Shown here piece after piece: positions 46,405-58,878 of a stretch of 64,000 bases of DNA. The notes under the pieces were generated by a model that saw only the letters and a program-made list of their open reading frames with translations, was not told the DNA's origin and searched no databases. The DNA comes from Physcomitrium patens (Eukaryota > Streptophyta > Bryopsida > Funariales > Funariaceae): contig NC_037269.1 in the NCBI RefSeq assembly GCF_000002425.4, positions 12,537,290 through 12,601,289 on the forward strand. The letters are read 5' to 3'. Position 1 is the stretch's first letter. Every line of letters begins with the position of its first letter. The position numbers and the translations under genes are program-made.

Positions 46405-47960
46405 TATCATATTACGTGAAGTCTTGCTTAAAAGTGCACTAAGAACTTAGCTAAGAAAAATAAAAGAAATTTGCAACAAGTTCTAACAACTCTAACATAA
46501 TCATATATAAATTGTGATTAAGACTTAAAAAATATAATCAAATATTGATCAAATCTAATTAAATTTTTAAATAAACCATAAAAAAATACAAAAAAATCCT
46601 AATTCTTTTTTTAAAGAAATAATAAAGAAATTCTAAAAGAAATTTAAAAAATCTAAAAAAAATAAAAAAATAAAATAAAAAATCCTTAAATACATCCAAA
46701 AAAAATTAATTTAAATTTTTTTATAAAATCCTAAAGAAATCTTAAAGATATCCCAAAACAATCCAAAAGAAAAATGAAAAAAATAACCTTTAAAGAAATC
46801 CTAAAGAAATCCAAAAAAATTCTAAAAAAATCTTAAATCTTAAATCATCTTTAATTATATCTTAAATCCTAAATCAATCCTAATTACATCCTAAATCCTA
46901 AACCAAATCTTAATCAAATTCTAAATTCTAAACCAAACTATAATCAATTCCTAAACAAATCCTAACCAAAATCTAATCAATTTAAATCAATCCTACGAGA
47001 ATTTTAGAACCTCAATATTTATTTATCAAAATATTAATCCTACTTAAAATTTCATATATCTTTCAATATTTTAATTAATAATAAGTATATTAAATTAAAA
47101 AAAAACTAAACTTATAAAATGAGAGAAAAACGTCATTATCTACTTGGATGTTGGCCAACTTTTATCTTTGCTCTTAATATTGATCTCCTAGCAGCAATAA
47201 TTCCTAATTAAATCATTAACTTAATCTAAAATTTTGTATAAGTTTTGGAAGTCAAGTCAACTATTAGTTTTAATAAAATATCACCTCAATCTAATTGGCA
47301 AATTGTTGAAAAGCTTAGATAACCTTACTAGATTGAAAAATCCAATATTTGAGACCTTAACTTATTTAAACTTCAATAACCTCTAATCCAATTGTTTGAC
47401 TAAGCTTAAATGTATAAAATATTTTTAATACAACTATATTCACAACTCCACAAAATTTCATTTGTAGATCTACTATAAAACTCATGATGTTGTTTAAATT
47501 GTAAATTGTATTTTATTTCACAAAACTTAGAGTCACTTAAGTCAACCCTCACTTTGCAAAACTCTTACAAAGTTATTACAAACTCAAATTTCTCCAAATT
47601 AATTTTCTAAGAAATCATATATAGCCTTCTTTTAAATTCCACTCTCTTTATTTGTAAAAAACCCCAAAATTATTGTAGGCATCTAATTTTTACCTTAAGG
47701 TTTGATTTCAACCTAGATTAATAACTGGTCCTCTCTAAATATCAATTTTTGTCTTATTGAGGTAATTTTTATTAAAATCAACTTTGAACTCCCTCCTACA
47801 CATGCTTATGTTCTTTATTTTTCTAATCTACCTTATTTTTTCTTATTTATGGTCCTACAAAATAAGTAGAAGCCTACTTTGCAAAAAGGCACCAATTGTA
47901 TTTTTAGGTTACTATCTTTTGACTATGATCTATATTTCTAAAATAATTTGCTATAATATT
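46405..47960 (-). repeat. 5' LTR of element D (right end approximate)
   Basis: Starts TATCATATTACGTG against TGTCGTATTACATG in A. It shares long collinear similarity with the solo LTR at 54121-55873: GCAACAAGTTCTAACAACTC near 46473, the CAAATCCTAAN array, and GTCCTACAAAATAAGTAGAAGC near 47852. The right end is lost in decay before B-type sequence of G begins near 48020. Confidence 0.7.
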
Positions 47961-48019
47961 TTGAAATAAGATCTTCTAAAACATAATATTTTTTTTATTC
48001 TTTCACCTATTAGCCATGT

Positions 48020-49300
48020 TACATTGCAACAACAATAAACATAAAGTTTATATTCTTCTATATTTTTAGAGTAGATTCAAATATTATCTAAAAAAAAAAT
48101 AATAAAATCGTCTAAAAATTTTCAAAAAAACCATTTATTACATATTAAAAATTAGTTGATACACTTTTAAGTCCAAAATGCATGATATTATTTTCAAAAT
48201 TCCTATATTTAATTCAAAATATAGTTTTTAACTTATCTCATTTTTTAATATATATATATAAGATTATTTTTTTGATTTGTAAAAAAATCTTCGCTTGATT
48301 CAATTGATCAAAAAGTTCAAATATAAAAGATAAAAGATACATATTCTTAATGGTAATCTTATTAAGTCTTTGATAATTCATACACATCTGCAATGATCCA
48401 TATTTTATCTTCACAAATAAGATTAAAACTCCTGTTGGAAATTTTGAATGATGTATGAAATTCTTGGCCAAATTTTCATCAATAGAATTCTTCAATTCAA
48501 TCAACTCATTTCATGATAAACTATAGATTGATCTAAATGGCAATTAAGCTTTTTCTTGAAAGTCAATTGAATAATCATATGGATAATGCTCTGGAAGTGT
48601 ATCCATATTTTTCTTCTCAAAAACATATTGATAATCTTGATATTAGCTTGGAATTCTACTTCAAGTCTTTCTACCATTAAAAATAGGTGTGGCATAAATA
48701 ACACAAGGTGATCTTTCTTTTGTAGCATGCAAGAAAGTTCTTATACCTACGAATAAAGATTTAATTGTACTAGACTTATAAATTTATACTTTATTAATAA
48801 AATTTTCAATTACATTCTAAAAAAATCAATATTATAAGAAATCCAACATATTTAAAGATTATATTTTATGTATATAATAAATCTAAAATAATTAAATTAA
48901 AAAATGGTCTAATAATATTACATATAACAAAGCTATTATAACCAATAGTTGCTACTTTTATAGAATTAATTTATTGAATAGCATATTTAGAACACAATAA
49001 ATGACCATCTATAACTTCTATATGTATTGGTTTAAATTTCTTCAATAAAGGTATACTATATCTTTTAACAAACTCTTTATTTAAAAAATAAGTTAAAATT
49101 CTTCAATCTCATAATGTAGAGACTTTGTAATATTTCAAACTTCTTGTAATAAGTCTTTTCTTACTTAGTAAGAAGTTTGAAATATATTCTATCAATTTTC
49201 ATGTCTTTCATATTCAAATGTATATATTGAGTAAATATTGTTTTTGCTATTAAATTATAAAAAAATTAAAATCTACTTGTATGACTTTCAAATCAAAATT
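48020..49300 (-). pseudogene. B-type chromovirus fragment G: protease and RT N-terminal half
   Basis: On the minus strand, RT residues [37 protein letters not shown] and [12 protein letters not shown] lie at 48238-48504, matching B at 7032-7260. RT palm sequence continues to about 48025, and the protease/linker region extends to about 49150. It is cut at 48.02 kb by the LTR of D. The 3' end H (36.3-38.1 kb, same strand) could be its other half, separated by D and other insertions. Confidence 0.75.
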
Positions 49301-49429
49301 CGAAAAGCTAATTATTACCTTTTATAATAAAATTAATTATTTGACTTAATATTTGAGGATTGAATAAATTTAACATCAAGTTCTTTATCTTATATTACAA
49401 TCTGTAGAAAAATTGGTTAATAAGTGTAG

Positions 49430-49730
49430 TATCATTCCACTTAATATCAATTATAAGTTGTTGAAATTTTGGGCTACATGGCAATGACTCTATTCCAAGT
49501 TAAGAATATATATGGAGGCCAAAATAAAGCCTTTTCATTCTTATCAATGTCTTTTTAGTCTTTAGTCTTGTTTCAAGACTTTTTAGTCTTCTAATCTTTA
49601 GCAATAGTCATTCTAGTTCAATATATTACTATCTTTGAATAATATTTTAGTCTTTTTGGATGCCATAAGAGTATATTAAGATTTTTTTTCTTTAAAATCT
49701 TTATCTTTGATAATTTGACAAGAGTGCTAA
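49430..49730 (+). repeat. 5' LTR remnant of element E
   Basis: Aligns with the B LTR from about 10640 to 10900 (AATATATATGGAGGCCAAAATAAAGCC against AGTATATATGGAAGCAAGAGTGAAGCC, and following blocks). The 5' part of the LTR is missing or unrecognisable. Confidence 0.65.
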
Positions 49731-49958
49731 CTCAATATTTTTGTCTTGTTTTAGAAGTGAGTGGATTATTCCACTTCTATTGTTATATTTTGAATGTTAC
49801 AAATTATCCATCTTTAAAAAAAATTAAAAAAAATCTAACACTCATTTTTTTCTTTAAAGAGAGAAAATTATTTCTCTTTTGATATTAGAAGTTGCAGATT
49901 ACCTTCTTCTAATTTGACTTGTAGATTTGTTAAGTTTTTTGAAATAAAAGAAAAAATT

Positions 49959-52260
49959 ATGGATGTTCTAGTTAGTGGAAATAAAAATAGATTTGTAACT
50001 ATTGTTGATCTTCACAAACTTATCAACACTCTTAGGACAAAAATTTCACACATTACCATTATCAACCATAGATATATTAATTCTATGCTTATGAAAGAAG
50101 TTCATAGTTTGCATTAAAAAGTTATACAGTTGAAGAAATCAAATAGATCAACCTCACAACTAAATCCATGAAGTTTTTCTTATACAAATATTTGTATGCC
50201 TAAGAAGTTTGATGGAACAAGATCAAAATTTCAAGGATTTCTTTAACAAGTCAAGCTCTATCTAAGATTGCATGTCTTCCAATACTTTGATGGATTTACT
50301 CAAGTTGGATTTATAGGCATATTTTTATTTAGAAGTTTTATCTTTTTCTTTGCACCTTTGATGGAAAAAGATTCATAATTCTTTTATAATTTGAATTCAT
50401 TATTGGAATTGTTTACGATCACTATTAAAGAAAGTGATTGAAAAAGAGTAGCACAGATTAAGCTCTTATCTTTATAACAAGAATTATAGTCAGCTAGCAT
50501 ATATGTTACTAAATTCTAAAACCTTGCTTACAATGTAGATTAAAATGACAAAGTTCTAATTATTCAATTTTAATATGAGTTAAAAGATAACATTATTCTA
50601 TTGTAACACAACTATATTAATTTTTTAATTAATATCTTATCATCTTGATTCAATAATATCCAAGATATTTAAACATGACTTTTATAAAAGTAAATTTGTT
50701 TATTTTATTTTTTTAATATCTAGTAGATTAAAGATTGATTAGTAATTTTACCTTCTAGGTTGTACAAATTTTTTTAGCACCTTAAAAAGGCTATAAATTA
50801 ATAAAATCAAGCTAAAAGAAGTAAATAATTAGCCTGGTTGATACTAGGATTAAGTTGAAGGTAGGATTGAGCTAAAAAATTCCTAGAGTAGGTTAAATTG
50901 ATATGCAAGGATTGACCATTTGTGAGATAGGATCAAAATCAGACCTCTAACCACTAAAATTACTGCCTAAGATAAAGTAAGGAGATATTTGAAGATTAGC
51001 AATTAAGATTTGTAAACTAGCTTTAAGCTAATTTTAAAAGTTTAAGGTTTTTTTTCAGAGGGATTGAAATGACTTTGCGATCGTTATTCAAAATTAGAGT
51101 TTGTATTGGTGATTTGGATTTTATTCATTACAATTAGGACTAACACTCTTAGCTAATTTATGCAATTGGTGTCACATCTATAATTTAAAATTTGATGATG
51201 CTTGGTTGACTAGTTATGCTAAGTAAGTAAAATTTTGTATCAATCTAATAATGAAATTAAGAGATATTTAGATTTTGATACAAGAAGGTATTAAAAGTTG
51301 GCACTTTGAGATTGAATAGGATTTCTATGATATCTAAAGATCAACTAGTTGAATCAATGTGAAATTTGGCATGGTAGTAGAGAGCTTCAAGATCAAGCTA
51401 AACATTGATTTTGAGTTAAAGTTAATAGATGGAGAAGGAGAAATCACTACTGGAACATTTGCATCAACTTTTAAGTTGGCAGCCAAGTGACATTAGTGAA
51501 GTTTTTGGACTTTTTCTTACAATCTGTAAATTAGATTGGACTAAATTTTTTTAAGAATATAAAAGATTTATAGTAGAATTTACGTGAAAAATTTTATATC
51601 AAGTAAATAATAAGATTAAGAATTACAACTCACTAAAATTCTTTGACTAGAATTAGGACTTGCAAAGAGAAATCAAAATTACCTAATTATGAAAGTAATA
51701 AGGTAATTGGATTTTATGTATAGTTGAAGTTTCTAAGAAAAGTATTTTTGAGCACTTTGTACTAATTTTAAGTGCTTTTGAGTTAAAATTCGAATTATAT
51801 TCTTTTTATTTGGATAGAATCTATTAGGGATTTTTGAATATTTATAAAACGTAACTTCATCTTCCACAGCAAAGTGCTCTAAACATTTTCAAAGAAGACA
51901 ACATGTAATACAACAATGTCAAAGATTTATTATTAATAATATCCAAAGAAAAATCTTTAAAATAATTTATTACTTAGATATTGCATACAATAATTGATTA
52001 TTTGAAAGACATCAAGAATAAAGATTTGGCTAGAGAGGTATAAGCTAGGTAATGATAGTAGCTCCAAAGTTTTTAAAAACTTTTTCATCATAGCCAAAAT
52101 CAATGCAAATTAATATGATAAGTTTCAAACTTCTTTTTGAGTAAAAAAAGATTTATTGTTGTCAAGAAGATTAATGCTTATATTGTAAAGAATCCAATTA
52201 TACTACTCAACATTATCCAAAGAAACAATATAATTATAAAATAATGAGTATGGTTACTAA
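49959..52260 (+). pseudogene. Gag of element E (split by S1)
   Basis: Chromovirus Gag pattern: PKKFDGTRSKFQGFL then QVKLYLRL, FAPLMEKDS, and SASIYVTKF with NLAYNVD (50190-50560). After the S1 insertion come VKDLLLIISKEKSL and LFERHQE (51915-52010). The knuckle at 52175-52216 reads C-X2-C-X4-Y-X4-Y: the His and last Cys codons have both become TAT. Many stops. Confidence 0.75.
50599..51915 (+). repeat. Solo A-family LTR S1 (1,317 bp) in gag of E
   Basis: Right end ...CATGTAATACAACA matches the reverse complement of the A LTR left end (...CATGTAATACGACA). Left end TATTGTAACACAAC matches the A LTR other end (TGTCGTGTTGTAACAC), TG having become TA. Length is close to the 1,358 bp of A. The flanking Gag codons rejoin (KDN / NVKDLLL). 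No internal element sequence, so it is a solo LTR. A clean target duplication is not visible. Confidence 0.65.
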
Positions 52261-52359
52261 AGAGGATAATGTATTAGAAAACAAGTTCTTCTAACTACAA
52301 TAAGAACCATGCAGCTGGAATCTAATGTAATTCTTAATAAAGGTCTTATTTTCTAGTTA

Positions 52360-54120
52360 AATCCTTCACCTTATTTTATAATAGAAGTTTATTTAGGATT
52401 AAAAAATTACAAAGTCTTAGCCTTATTGGATTCAAGAACATCAGTCTATTTTTTAGACGAAGACTTTGTTAAAAATATAAGATATATCTTTAATTAAGAA
52501 AATCAAATATATACATATAAAAGTAATAGATAGTCATTCATTGTCTTTTGAAGATGTTACATATGAAATTATTCTTATAGAAATAATAATTAGTGGTCAT
52601 AATATTTTAATAATATTAAATATAATTAGATATCATTCTAATTCAATTATTTTAAAATTATCATGGTTAAAAAGATATAATCTTTAAATAGATTAGATTT
52701 CTAGTAATCTTTATTTTTTCCATAGATTAGTCCAAGAATTTATTAGACAAGTAGAAATCCATAAGATTAATATGTTTAAACCATTATTAGTAGGTACAAG
52801 ACCTTTCATGCATGGTACAAAAAAATGATCAATTTTTATTATATATGCCATATTTTTTATTGATAGAAAAAAAAATCAATTGGTATTCCAAGCTTATATC
52901 AAAATTATCAAAGTATTTTCAAAAAGAAGAATAAAAATATTTTTTTAGAACATTGTACTTATGATTATTCCATTGATCTTTAAGAAGGAACCAACCATTA
53001 TTTGGACCAATCTATACCTTATCACAAAACAAATTGGCTGCACTTAAGGAATACATTGATGACAATTTGGCTAAAAAATTCACATGCCATTTTAAAGCTT
53101 AATTTAGGACTCTTATCTTATTTGTGAAGAAAAAGGATAGATCTATGTGGATGTGTATAGACTATCAAGGACTCAATAAGATCACCATCAAGAAAATATA
53201 CCCTCTATCTTTGATTTTGAAATTCTTTAATCAATTAAATCAAGCAAAGACCTATGAGGAATATAAAATCTAATACGCATTAAAAAAAGAGACAAATAAA
53301 AAATTATATTTTGAATTAGATATGGATATTTCAAATAAAATTTCATGCTTTTTGGATTCACAAATGCACCAAGTACTTTTCATCATTGAATGAATGATGT
53401 CTTTTGTGAGATTTTTGACGATTTTATCATTTATTATTTAAATAACATCTTAATCTATACTAAGAATACAAAAGAATATGAACTTTATATTTGTTGTGTA
53501 TTATAAAAACCAAGAGATACAAGATTATATGCCAAGATGGTAAAGAGTGTATTTGATACTATTCAAGTTGGCTTTCTAAGATATATTATTTCAAATAATT
53601 ATCTTATGATGGATTCTAAGAAGATTCAAACTATTATAAATAAAAGGATTCTAAAAATAGTTTTAAAAAATAATATTTTTTGAAATTTATCAATTATTAT
53701 TGAATCTTCTTCAAGAAAAATTTTCAAGTTATGGCTCTACTTATACGCGTAACATGTAAAGACTTATTTGAGTAGAACAAAGAAGCTAAAACATCTTTTG
53801 AAGCCTTAAAGATAGTATTTATTTCTACACCAATCTTATATCATATTGACTTTTTGAAGGCATTATTTATGGAAATAGACACATCAAACTTTGCTATGAG
53901 TGTTATTTTGTCACAAATGGAAATAGATGATAAATTCTACTCAGTAGCTTTTTATTCTAAGAAATTTTCAGCAGTTGAGATTAATTATGAGATTCACCAC
54001 AAAGAATTTTTTATAATTGTGGAGTTATTTTAAAAATGTCATCATTATCTAAAAGACGCTTCTAATCCAATCACTATGTATATGAATCACAAGAACCTCA
54101 AGTACTTTAAGTGGACACGT
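52360..54120 (+). pseudogene. Protease, RT and RNase H (first part) of element E
   Basis: Collinear with B 6355-8100. Protease from about 52.36 kb (LLNSRTSVYFLDEDF-like decay). RT from about 53.03 kb with [10 protein letters not shown], a decayed VDYQGLN block ([12 protein letters not shown]) and MLFGFTN. The catalytic box at 53435-53446 is YLNN (both Asp to Asn). RNase H begins with MEIDTSNFAMS and breaks at 54120 at the S2 insertion. Confidence 0.78.
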
Positions 54121-55873
54121 TGTTGTAATATGTAGCATTTGGCTTGAGAATGTACCGGACACCTAGTTGTGGAAGATAAAAGGAAAATTGCAACAAGTCT
54201 TAACAACTCTAATAGATTCTTAAACAAATTAAAATTAAAGATTAGCATGTATAATCAAATATCAATTAAATTCAATCAAAATTACAAAAGAATTATATAA
54301 AAATTAAAAAGTAATTCTAAAGACCTTTTAAAGAAATCATAAAAAAATAACATAGAAATTCAAAAATATATTAAAATAGAAATCTTAATTAAATTCTATT
54401 CAAATCCTAAATAAATCCTAAATAAATCCTAATAAATCTTAATAAATCCTGATTAAATCTTAATCAAATTCTAAATAAACCTTAATCTAATCCTAGTCAA
54501 AATCTAAACAAATCTTAACCAAATCCTAGTCAAATCCTAAACAAATCTTAACCAAATCCTAGTCAAATCCTAAACAAATCCTAAATAAATCCTAATCAAA
54601 TCTTAAATAAATCTTAATAAAATCCTAAATAAATCCTAACCAAACCTTAATCAAATCTTAAAAAATCCTAATAAAATCCTAGTCAAACCCTAACAAATCC
54701 TAACCAAACTTTAATCAAATCCTAAACAAATCTTAACTAAATCTTAGTCAAAACTTAAACAAATCCTAACCAAATTCTAATCAAATCTTAAATAAAACCT
54801 AATCAAATCCTAGTCAAATCTTAAAAAAATTCTAACCAAATCCTAAATAAACCTAAATAAACCTTAACCAAATCCTAATCAAATCCTAAACATACCCTAA
54901 CCAAATCCTAAATAATCCCAAGTAATTTCTACAGCAGATTTAAACCTCAATAACTAATGAATGAGTTATTGATTTTAATTCAAATTTTATACACCTCTTC
55001 ATAATTAAGTTGAAAACATGCATAAAAGTTTTGAAGAAGATTGGACTCACCCAAAAGAAGATCAACCTTAATATTTGCTCAGATATTAGCCAGCCACTTT
55101 TTCTAATCTAAAGGTTAAATTTCCAATATCATTATGTCTTTATCAAACTATTTAATTGATTTTAAATTTCTTAAATATATTTTAAAAACAATTCTACTAC
55201 TTATATACATAATTTTTACTCCAATCTAATTGATAGATTGCAAGAAATCTTAGAAACCTACACTGGACCTAAAACTCTACTTTCAAAGACTCTTGCCTAC
55301 TTAAACCTCAATAACCTTTGATCGAATCTTTTGATCTAGTTCAAACTCAAAGCATATATTGAACACATATAAATCCACAAATCTTCAAAATTTCATCAAT
55401 AAATCTACTATCAAATTTACAAAATCCTCCAAAAAGTATCACCCACTTTATTTCACAAATCTAAAGTCACCCAAAACAAATCCCAACTTTGCAAAGCTCT
55501 TAGAAAGTCAATAAAAATCCAAATCATCCAAAACCAATGCTTATCAAAACTTTATGAAGTTTTCTCTCTAATCCCACTTTTTGATGTACTAAAGAACCTC
55601 CAAATCGTCAAAACTTGGTTTTGTACATCGGAGTATGTTTTAAACCTAGGTTTGTAATCGGCCCTCTCAAGGTATCAATGTTTTGTTTTTTTAGTAATTT
55701 TTGCTAAAATTTACTCTTAACTTCTTTTTAAAGATGTTTATATTATTATTTTTTCAATCTATCTTATTTTGCCTTATTTATGGCCTTATAAAGTAAGTAG
55801 AAGCTATTTTTCTAAAAAGATAATAATACTATTAAAAGTTTTACTACCTTCCTATCTTTTATCCAATACAACA
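54121..55873 (-). repeat. Solo A-family LTR S2 (1,753 bp) in RNase H of E
   Basis: Plus-strand ends TGTTGTAATATG and ...CAATACAACA. Left-end sequence GGCTTGAGAATGTACCGG matches the A LTR (CTGCTCGAGAACGCGCCGG) with CpG-type transitions. Flanks are ACACGT (54115-54120) and ACATAT (55874-55879), a possible duplication with two transitions. E sequence aligned with B continues across (B 8110 onward). Orientation is the same as A and D, opposite to S1. Confidence 0.75.
54360..54935 (+). repeat. CAAATCCTAAN tandem-like array inside S2
   Basis: Roughly fifty degenerate 11-12-bp units of CAAATCCTAA plus A, C or T, in register over about 570 bp. A shorter version lies in the D LTR (46.56-47.0 kb); A itself lacks it, so the array expanded within a sub-lineage. 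Confidence 0.75.
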
Positions 55874-56376
55874 ACATATTTTGAATTGCCACAAAACCTA
55901 TTGGAGCATGTTTTTATTAAGATTTGATTTTGATATCACTTTTCAAGTAAAAAATAACAAGATTTATCAAACGTCCTTTTTAAATGATCTTATTTTATAC
56001 CAAAAGAAAAAAATGCATCTTTTGGTCAATAAAGAATGATTTTTTTGAAGCTAAAGCATTTTCATCATTAAGTAATAAAATCAACATTGACTATTGATTC
56101 AAACTTTATCAAAAAAATTCAATGAAGTATATCCTCTAATCTTCTTATTTATGATATTAAGAATAATTCTACAAAGTCTTTTGATACTCCTAAATTTGAA
56201 TTTAAGAATAATTTATTTTATTTTGAAGAACAATTATATATTCTAGAAGGCAAAGTATGATTATATGTTCTTCGAGCTTGTCATGACTTTTGAGCAATTG
56301 GATGTTTTGGATATAATAAGACTTTGAAGCTAATATCAAGAAATTTTTACAGACTTTAAATATTGAAGGCAGTTAA
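55874..56376 (+). pseudogene. RNase H end and integrase start of element E
   Basis: Aligns with B from about 8112 to 8620: the block before the integrase zinc domain and the DFW-like start (KLISRNFYRL...). It ends at the copia insertion; the last five bases GTTAA (56372-56376) are the target duplication. Confidence 0.7.
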
Positions 56377-56869
56377 TGTTAAAATAAAAGTAAAAAATGT
56401 TATCTTGTATAAGATATTACCTTAGGTAAGTTGCTAGTGGTCAAAGGTTTGACTCTTGGTATATGGTAAGGGCATCCAATGGATATAGGACGAAGTCATG
56501 GACCAAGAGTCAAAGTCAAAAGGATAAAGTATTAACAAAGGAATATCCCAAGACTAAGCATGAATCATTAGTGTGTATCATAGGATACCCTGGTAGTTTG
56601 TGAGATGCCAAAAGATCCTAAGAGCATGTATGTAAGACATAAGAGTAATTAGTATTAGACATAGGATGCTCTTGGGACTTATGAGATGCCAAACGGATCC
56701 TAGGGCCATGTGTGTAAAAGTCAAAGAGTGGACGTTGTCTTTTAGGGCAGCAACTACCACCTATAAGTAATGGGTGTTGGAAGTGAGAGAAATCTTACTC
56801 CATACTCTCTTTGTAAACAACCTTGCTGATACTAAGTGTTGTGTCTTCTAAGTACTTGTTTTCTTAATA
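56377..56869 (+). repeat. 5' LTR of element C (493 bp)
   Basis: Starts TGTTAAAATAAAAG and ends ...TTTTCTTAATA directly before the primer site. Same length as the 3' copy. The 3' end lacks the usual CA in both copies, so this is native to the family. Confidence 0.93.
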
Positions 56870-56883
56870 GGTTATGGGTCCAC
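56870..56883 (+). other. Primer-binding site of element C, internal (anticodon-region) initiator tRNA-Met type
   Basis: GGTTATGGGTCCAC matches 13 of 14 bases the complement of the anticodon stem-loop region of plant initiator tRNA-Met (GTGGGCCCATAACC). Use of a half tRNA-iMet primer is known for Drosophila copia and some other copia-type elements. It abuts the LTR end. Confidence 0.75.
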
Positions 56884-57447
56884 TCACCTTTATTTGTGAG
56901 TTTTGAAGTACTTTGAAGTCTTTCTTGTTGTAAGAAGTAGATCTTATGGTTATTGTTGAAGTTTGAGTTTGTTATCTTCTAATCCTTCTTATGCATCTAG
57001 TTGTTGATGTAATTTTGCTCTTATTTATTGTTAAGTGCACTCATAGTCTTTGTTGATGTTAGACTCCATATTATGATGTTTTAGAACTCTAGTCTTATAT
57101 TTCTTTGCTGAAATTTATCATTGATGTTCTAACTTTGTGGTTTCATGTACTTAACTTCTTAACAGATTGTTCTATTTTCACAAGAAGTATTTTTTGTGAG
57201 GTTAGAAGTATTTTGTGAGAAAAGAGGGGTGATTGAAGAGTGGCAAAGCTTATACAAGAGATTCAAATAGAGTGTAAGACTTGTGAGAAGTCTTATATGT
57301 GAAGTTGAGAGTGATACAAGAGTGAAATTACTTGTTTACTTACAAAGAGGGCATTCTGGATTTCTAAGGCAACAACACCTTCTTGTTGATTTTGAGAGTT
57401 CTATATCTTCTTTTCTTGATTTTCTTTCACACATCCTTTTCTTAGAT

Positions 57448-58290
57448 ATGGCTTCAAGTGAGGGTGAGAGCTTGAGAGTGATTGAGAAGTTTAGGGGTGA
57501 CAACTTTTACCATTGGAAGAAAAAAATGAAGCTTTTGTTGGCTTCATTAGACCTTTGGGACATTGTTGATGAAAGTGAAGACCCTCCAAGTGACAATGCT
57601 GATATCAAAGTGAAGAAGAAGTACAAACGTCGTGAAAGGAAGGCTTTTGGGATGATTACAACAAACCTTGATGATGCCAACTTTTCACATGTTATAGCTT
57701 GCAATGGACCAGCGGAAGCATGGAAGACTCTTTGCAACATCTATGAGAGTAGAAACCTTGCCAACATCCTTTGGACAAAAAGGAAGTTCTTGACGGTAAA
57801 GATGGAAGAAGGAGATGACCTCATGGCTCATGTTAACAAGATAAAAGCACTTGCTAACCAACTAGCAGTTGTTGACAAACCAATTGATGATAAGGACATT
57901 GTATTGATATTGCTCATGAGCCTTCCCGAATCCTACAACTACCTCATTGTGGCATTGGAGTCCATCAATATGAAGGAGCTTACCATGAACTATGTCACGT
58001 CAAGACTTACCTATGAAGCGACGAAGAGGAAAGAAAAGAAGCTTACAAATGATGATTTGGCTCTATTTTCAAGACAAGGCAAAGGTAGCTATTCTCACCA
58101 ACATGATAATTCAAAAAGAAATATGAGGAATTACTATATTTGTGGGAAATCAGATCATTTTGCTAGAAATTGCTACAAAGCCAAGAAAGGAGAGAGGGAG
58201 AATGCAAACAATGCTAGTGATAGTTTTGGTGGACATGAATATGCTTTCATGGCAAAGGAAGGAGCCTCCATGGCTGCCATGTCAAAGTGG
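57448..58290 (+). pseudogene. Gag of copia element C
   Basis: ATG at 57448 opens MASSEGESLRVIEKFRGDNF followed by a KMKLLLASLDLWDIV block, an ALANQLAVVDKPIDD stretch and LLMSLPESYNYL: the Retrotran_gag (UBN2-type) pattern of plant copia elements. The frame is open further upstream (57283), but homology to the family starts at 57448. The knuckle at 58132-58173 reads Y-X2-C-X4-H-X4-C, so its first Cys is Tyr (one G-to-A change). Gag is otherwise uninterrupted. Confidence 0.9.
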
Positions 58291-58878
58291 ATTATAGATT
58301 CATGTGCTACTAAGCACATGACACTATACAAGTGTTTATTTGACACTTATGAAGAAATTCCAGCAATAAAAGTGTAGTTGGGAGACAATGGCATGGTACA
58401 AGCCATTGGAATTGGCTCTATTGTAGTGGACATTGTTGTGAAGGACCAAATGAAGAGGATCACATTGAAAGAAGTCCTACATGTGCCAAAAATGAAGAAG
58501 AATCTCCTTTCGGTGAGTAAACTTGTATCACATGGTTGTAAGGTTCAATTTGACATGAATGGATGTTTTGTCAAGACATTGGGTGGCCAACATGTTACCA
58601 AAGGCCTTAGAGATAGAAATATCTACTTCATCAATTGTAAAAAGGTGAATGGAGTTGAAGTGGCGGCATTTGCTAATTTTCCACAAGATCAAGACAAGTT
58701 TGGAAATTGGCATCAACGACTTGGTCATTTGAATGCCAAATGCATGAAGGAGCTCCAATCTATGGTAAATGGCTTGAATCTTGGTCAATTTAGCTACAAT
58801 GCCATGACACTTGCTTGTGAAGGATGTATATAAGGCAAACAACAAAGGGCTTCATTTCCAAGTGGAATTGCAACACAT
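58291..58878 (+). pseudogene. Protease and integrase zinc domain of copia element C
   Basis: The protease active site at 58297-58308 is DSCA instead of DSGA. TAG at 58375-58377 interrupts, then the frame continues with LKEVLHVPKMKKNLLSVSKL, the normal protease C-terminal pattern. The integrase HHCC domain follows (NWHQRLGHLN ... CEGC), ending in TAA at 58831-58833 and resuming as GKQQRASFPSG. Solo LTR F then cuts it at 58879. Confidence 0.85.

Larger units (their letters stand above)
43505..48000 (-). mobile_element. Decayed A-family gypsy element (D), truncated at its 3' side
   Basis: On the minus strand LTR, tRNA-Trp primer site, gag, protease and part of the pre-RT linker follow the order of A. 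Sequence stops at 43505, equivalent to about 1985 in A; RT and the rest are missing. The copy is far more AT-rich than A. At the primer site all eight differences are C-to-T or G-to-A. Its right LTR abuts element G. Confidence 0.78.

Noticed and set aside
54360..54935. Telomeric CCCTAAA array
   Set aside because: Units are CAAATCCTAAN with an 11-12-bp period, not seven, and lie inside an LTR.
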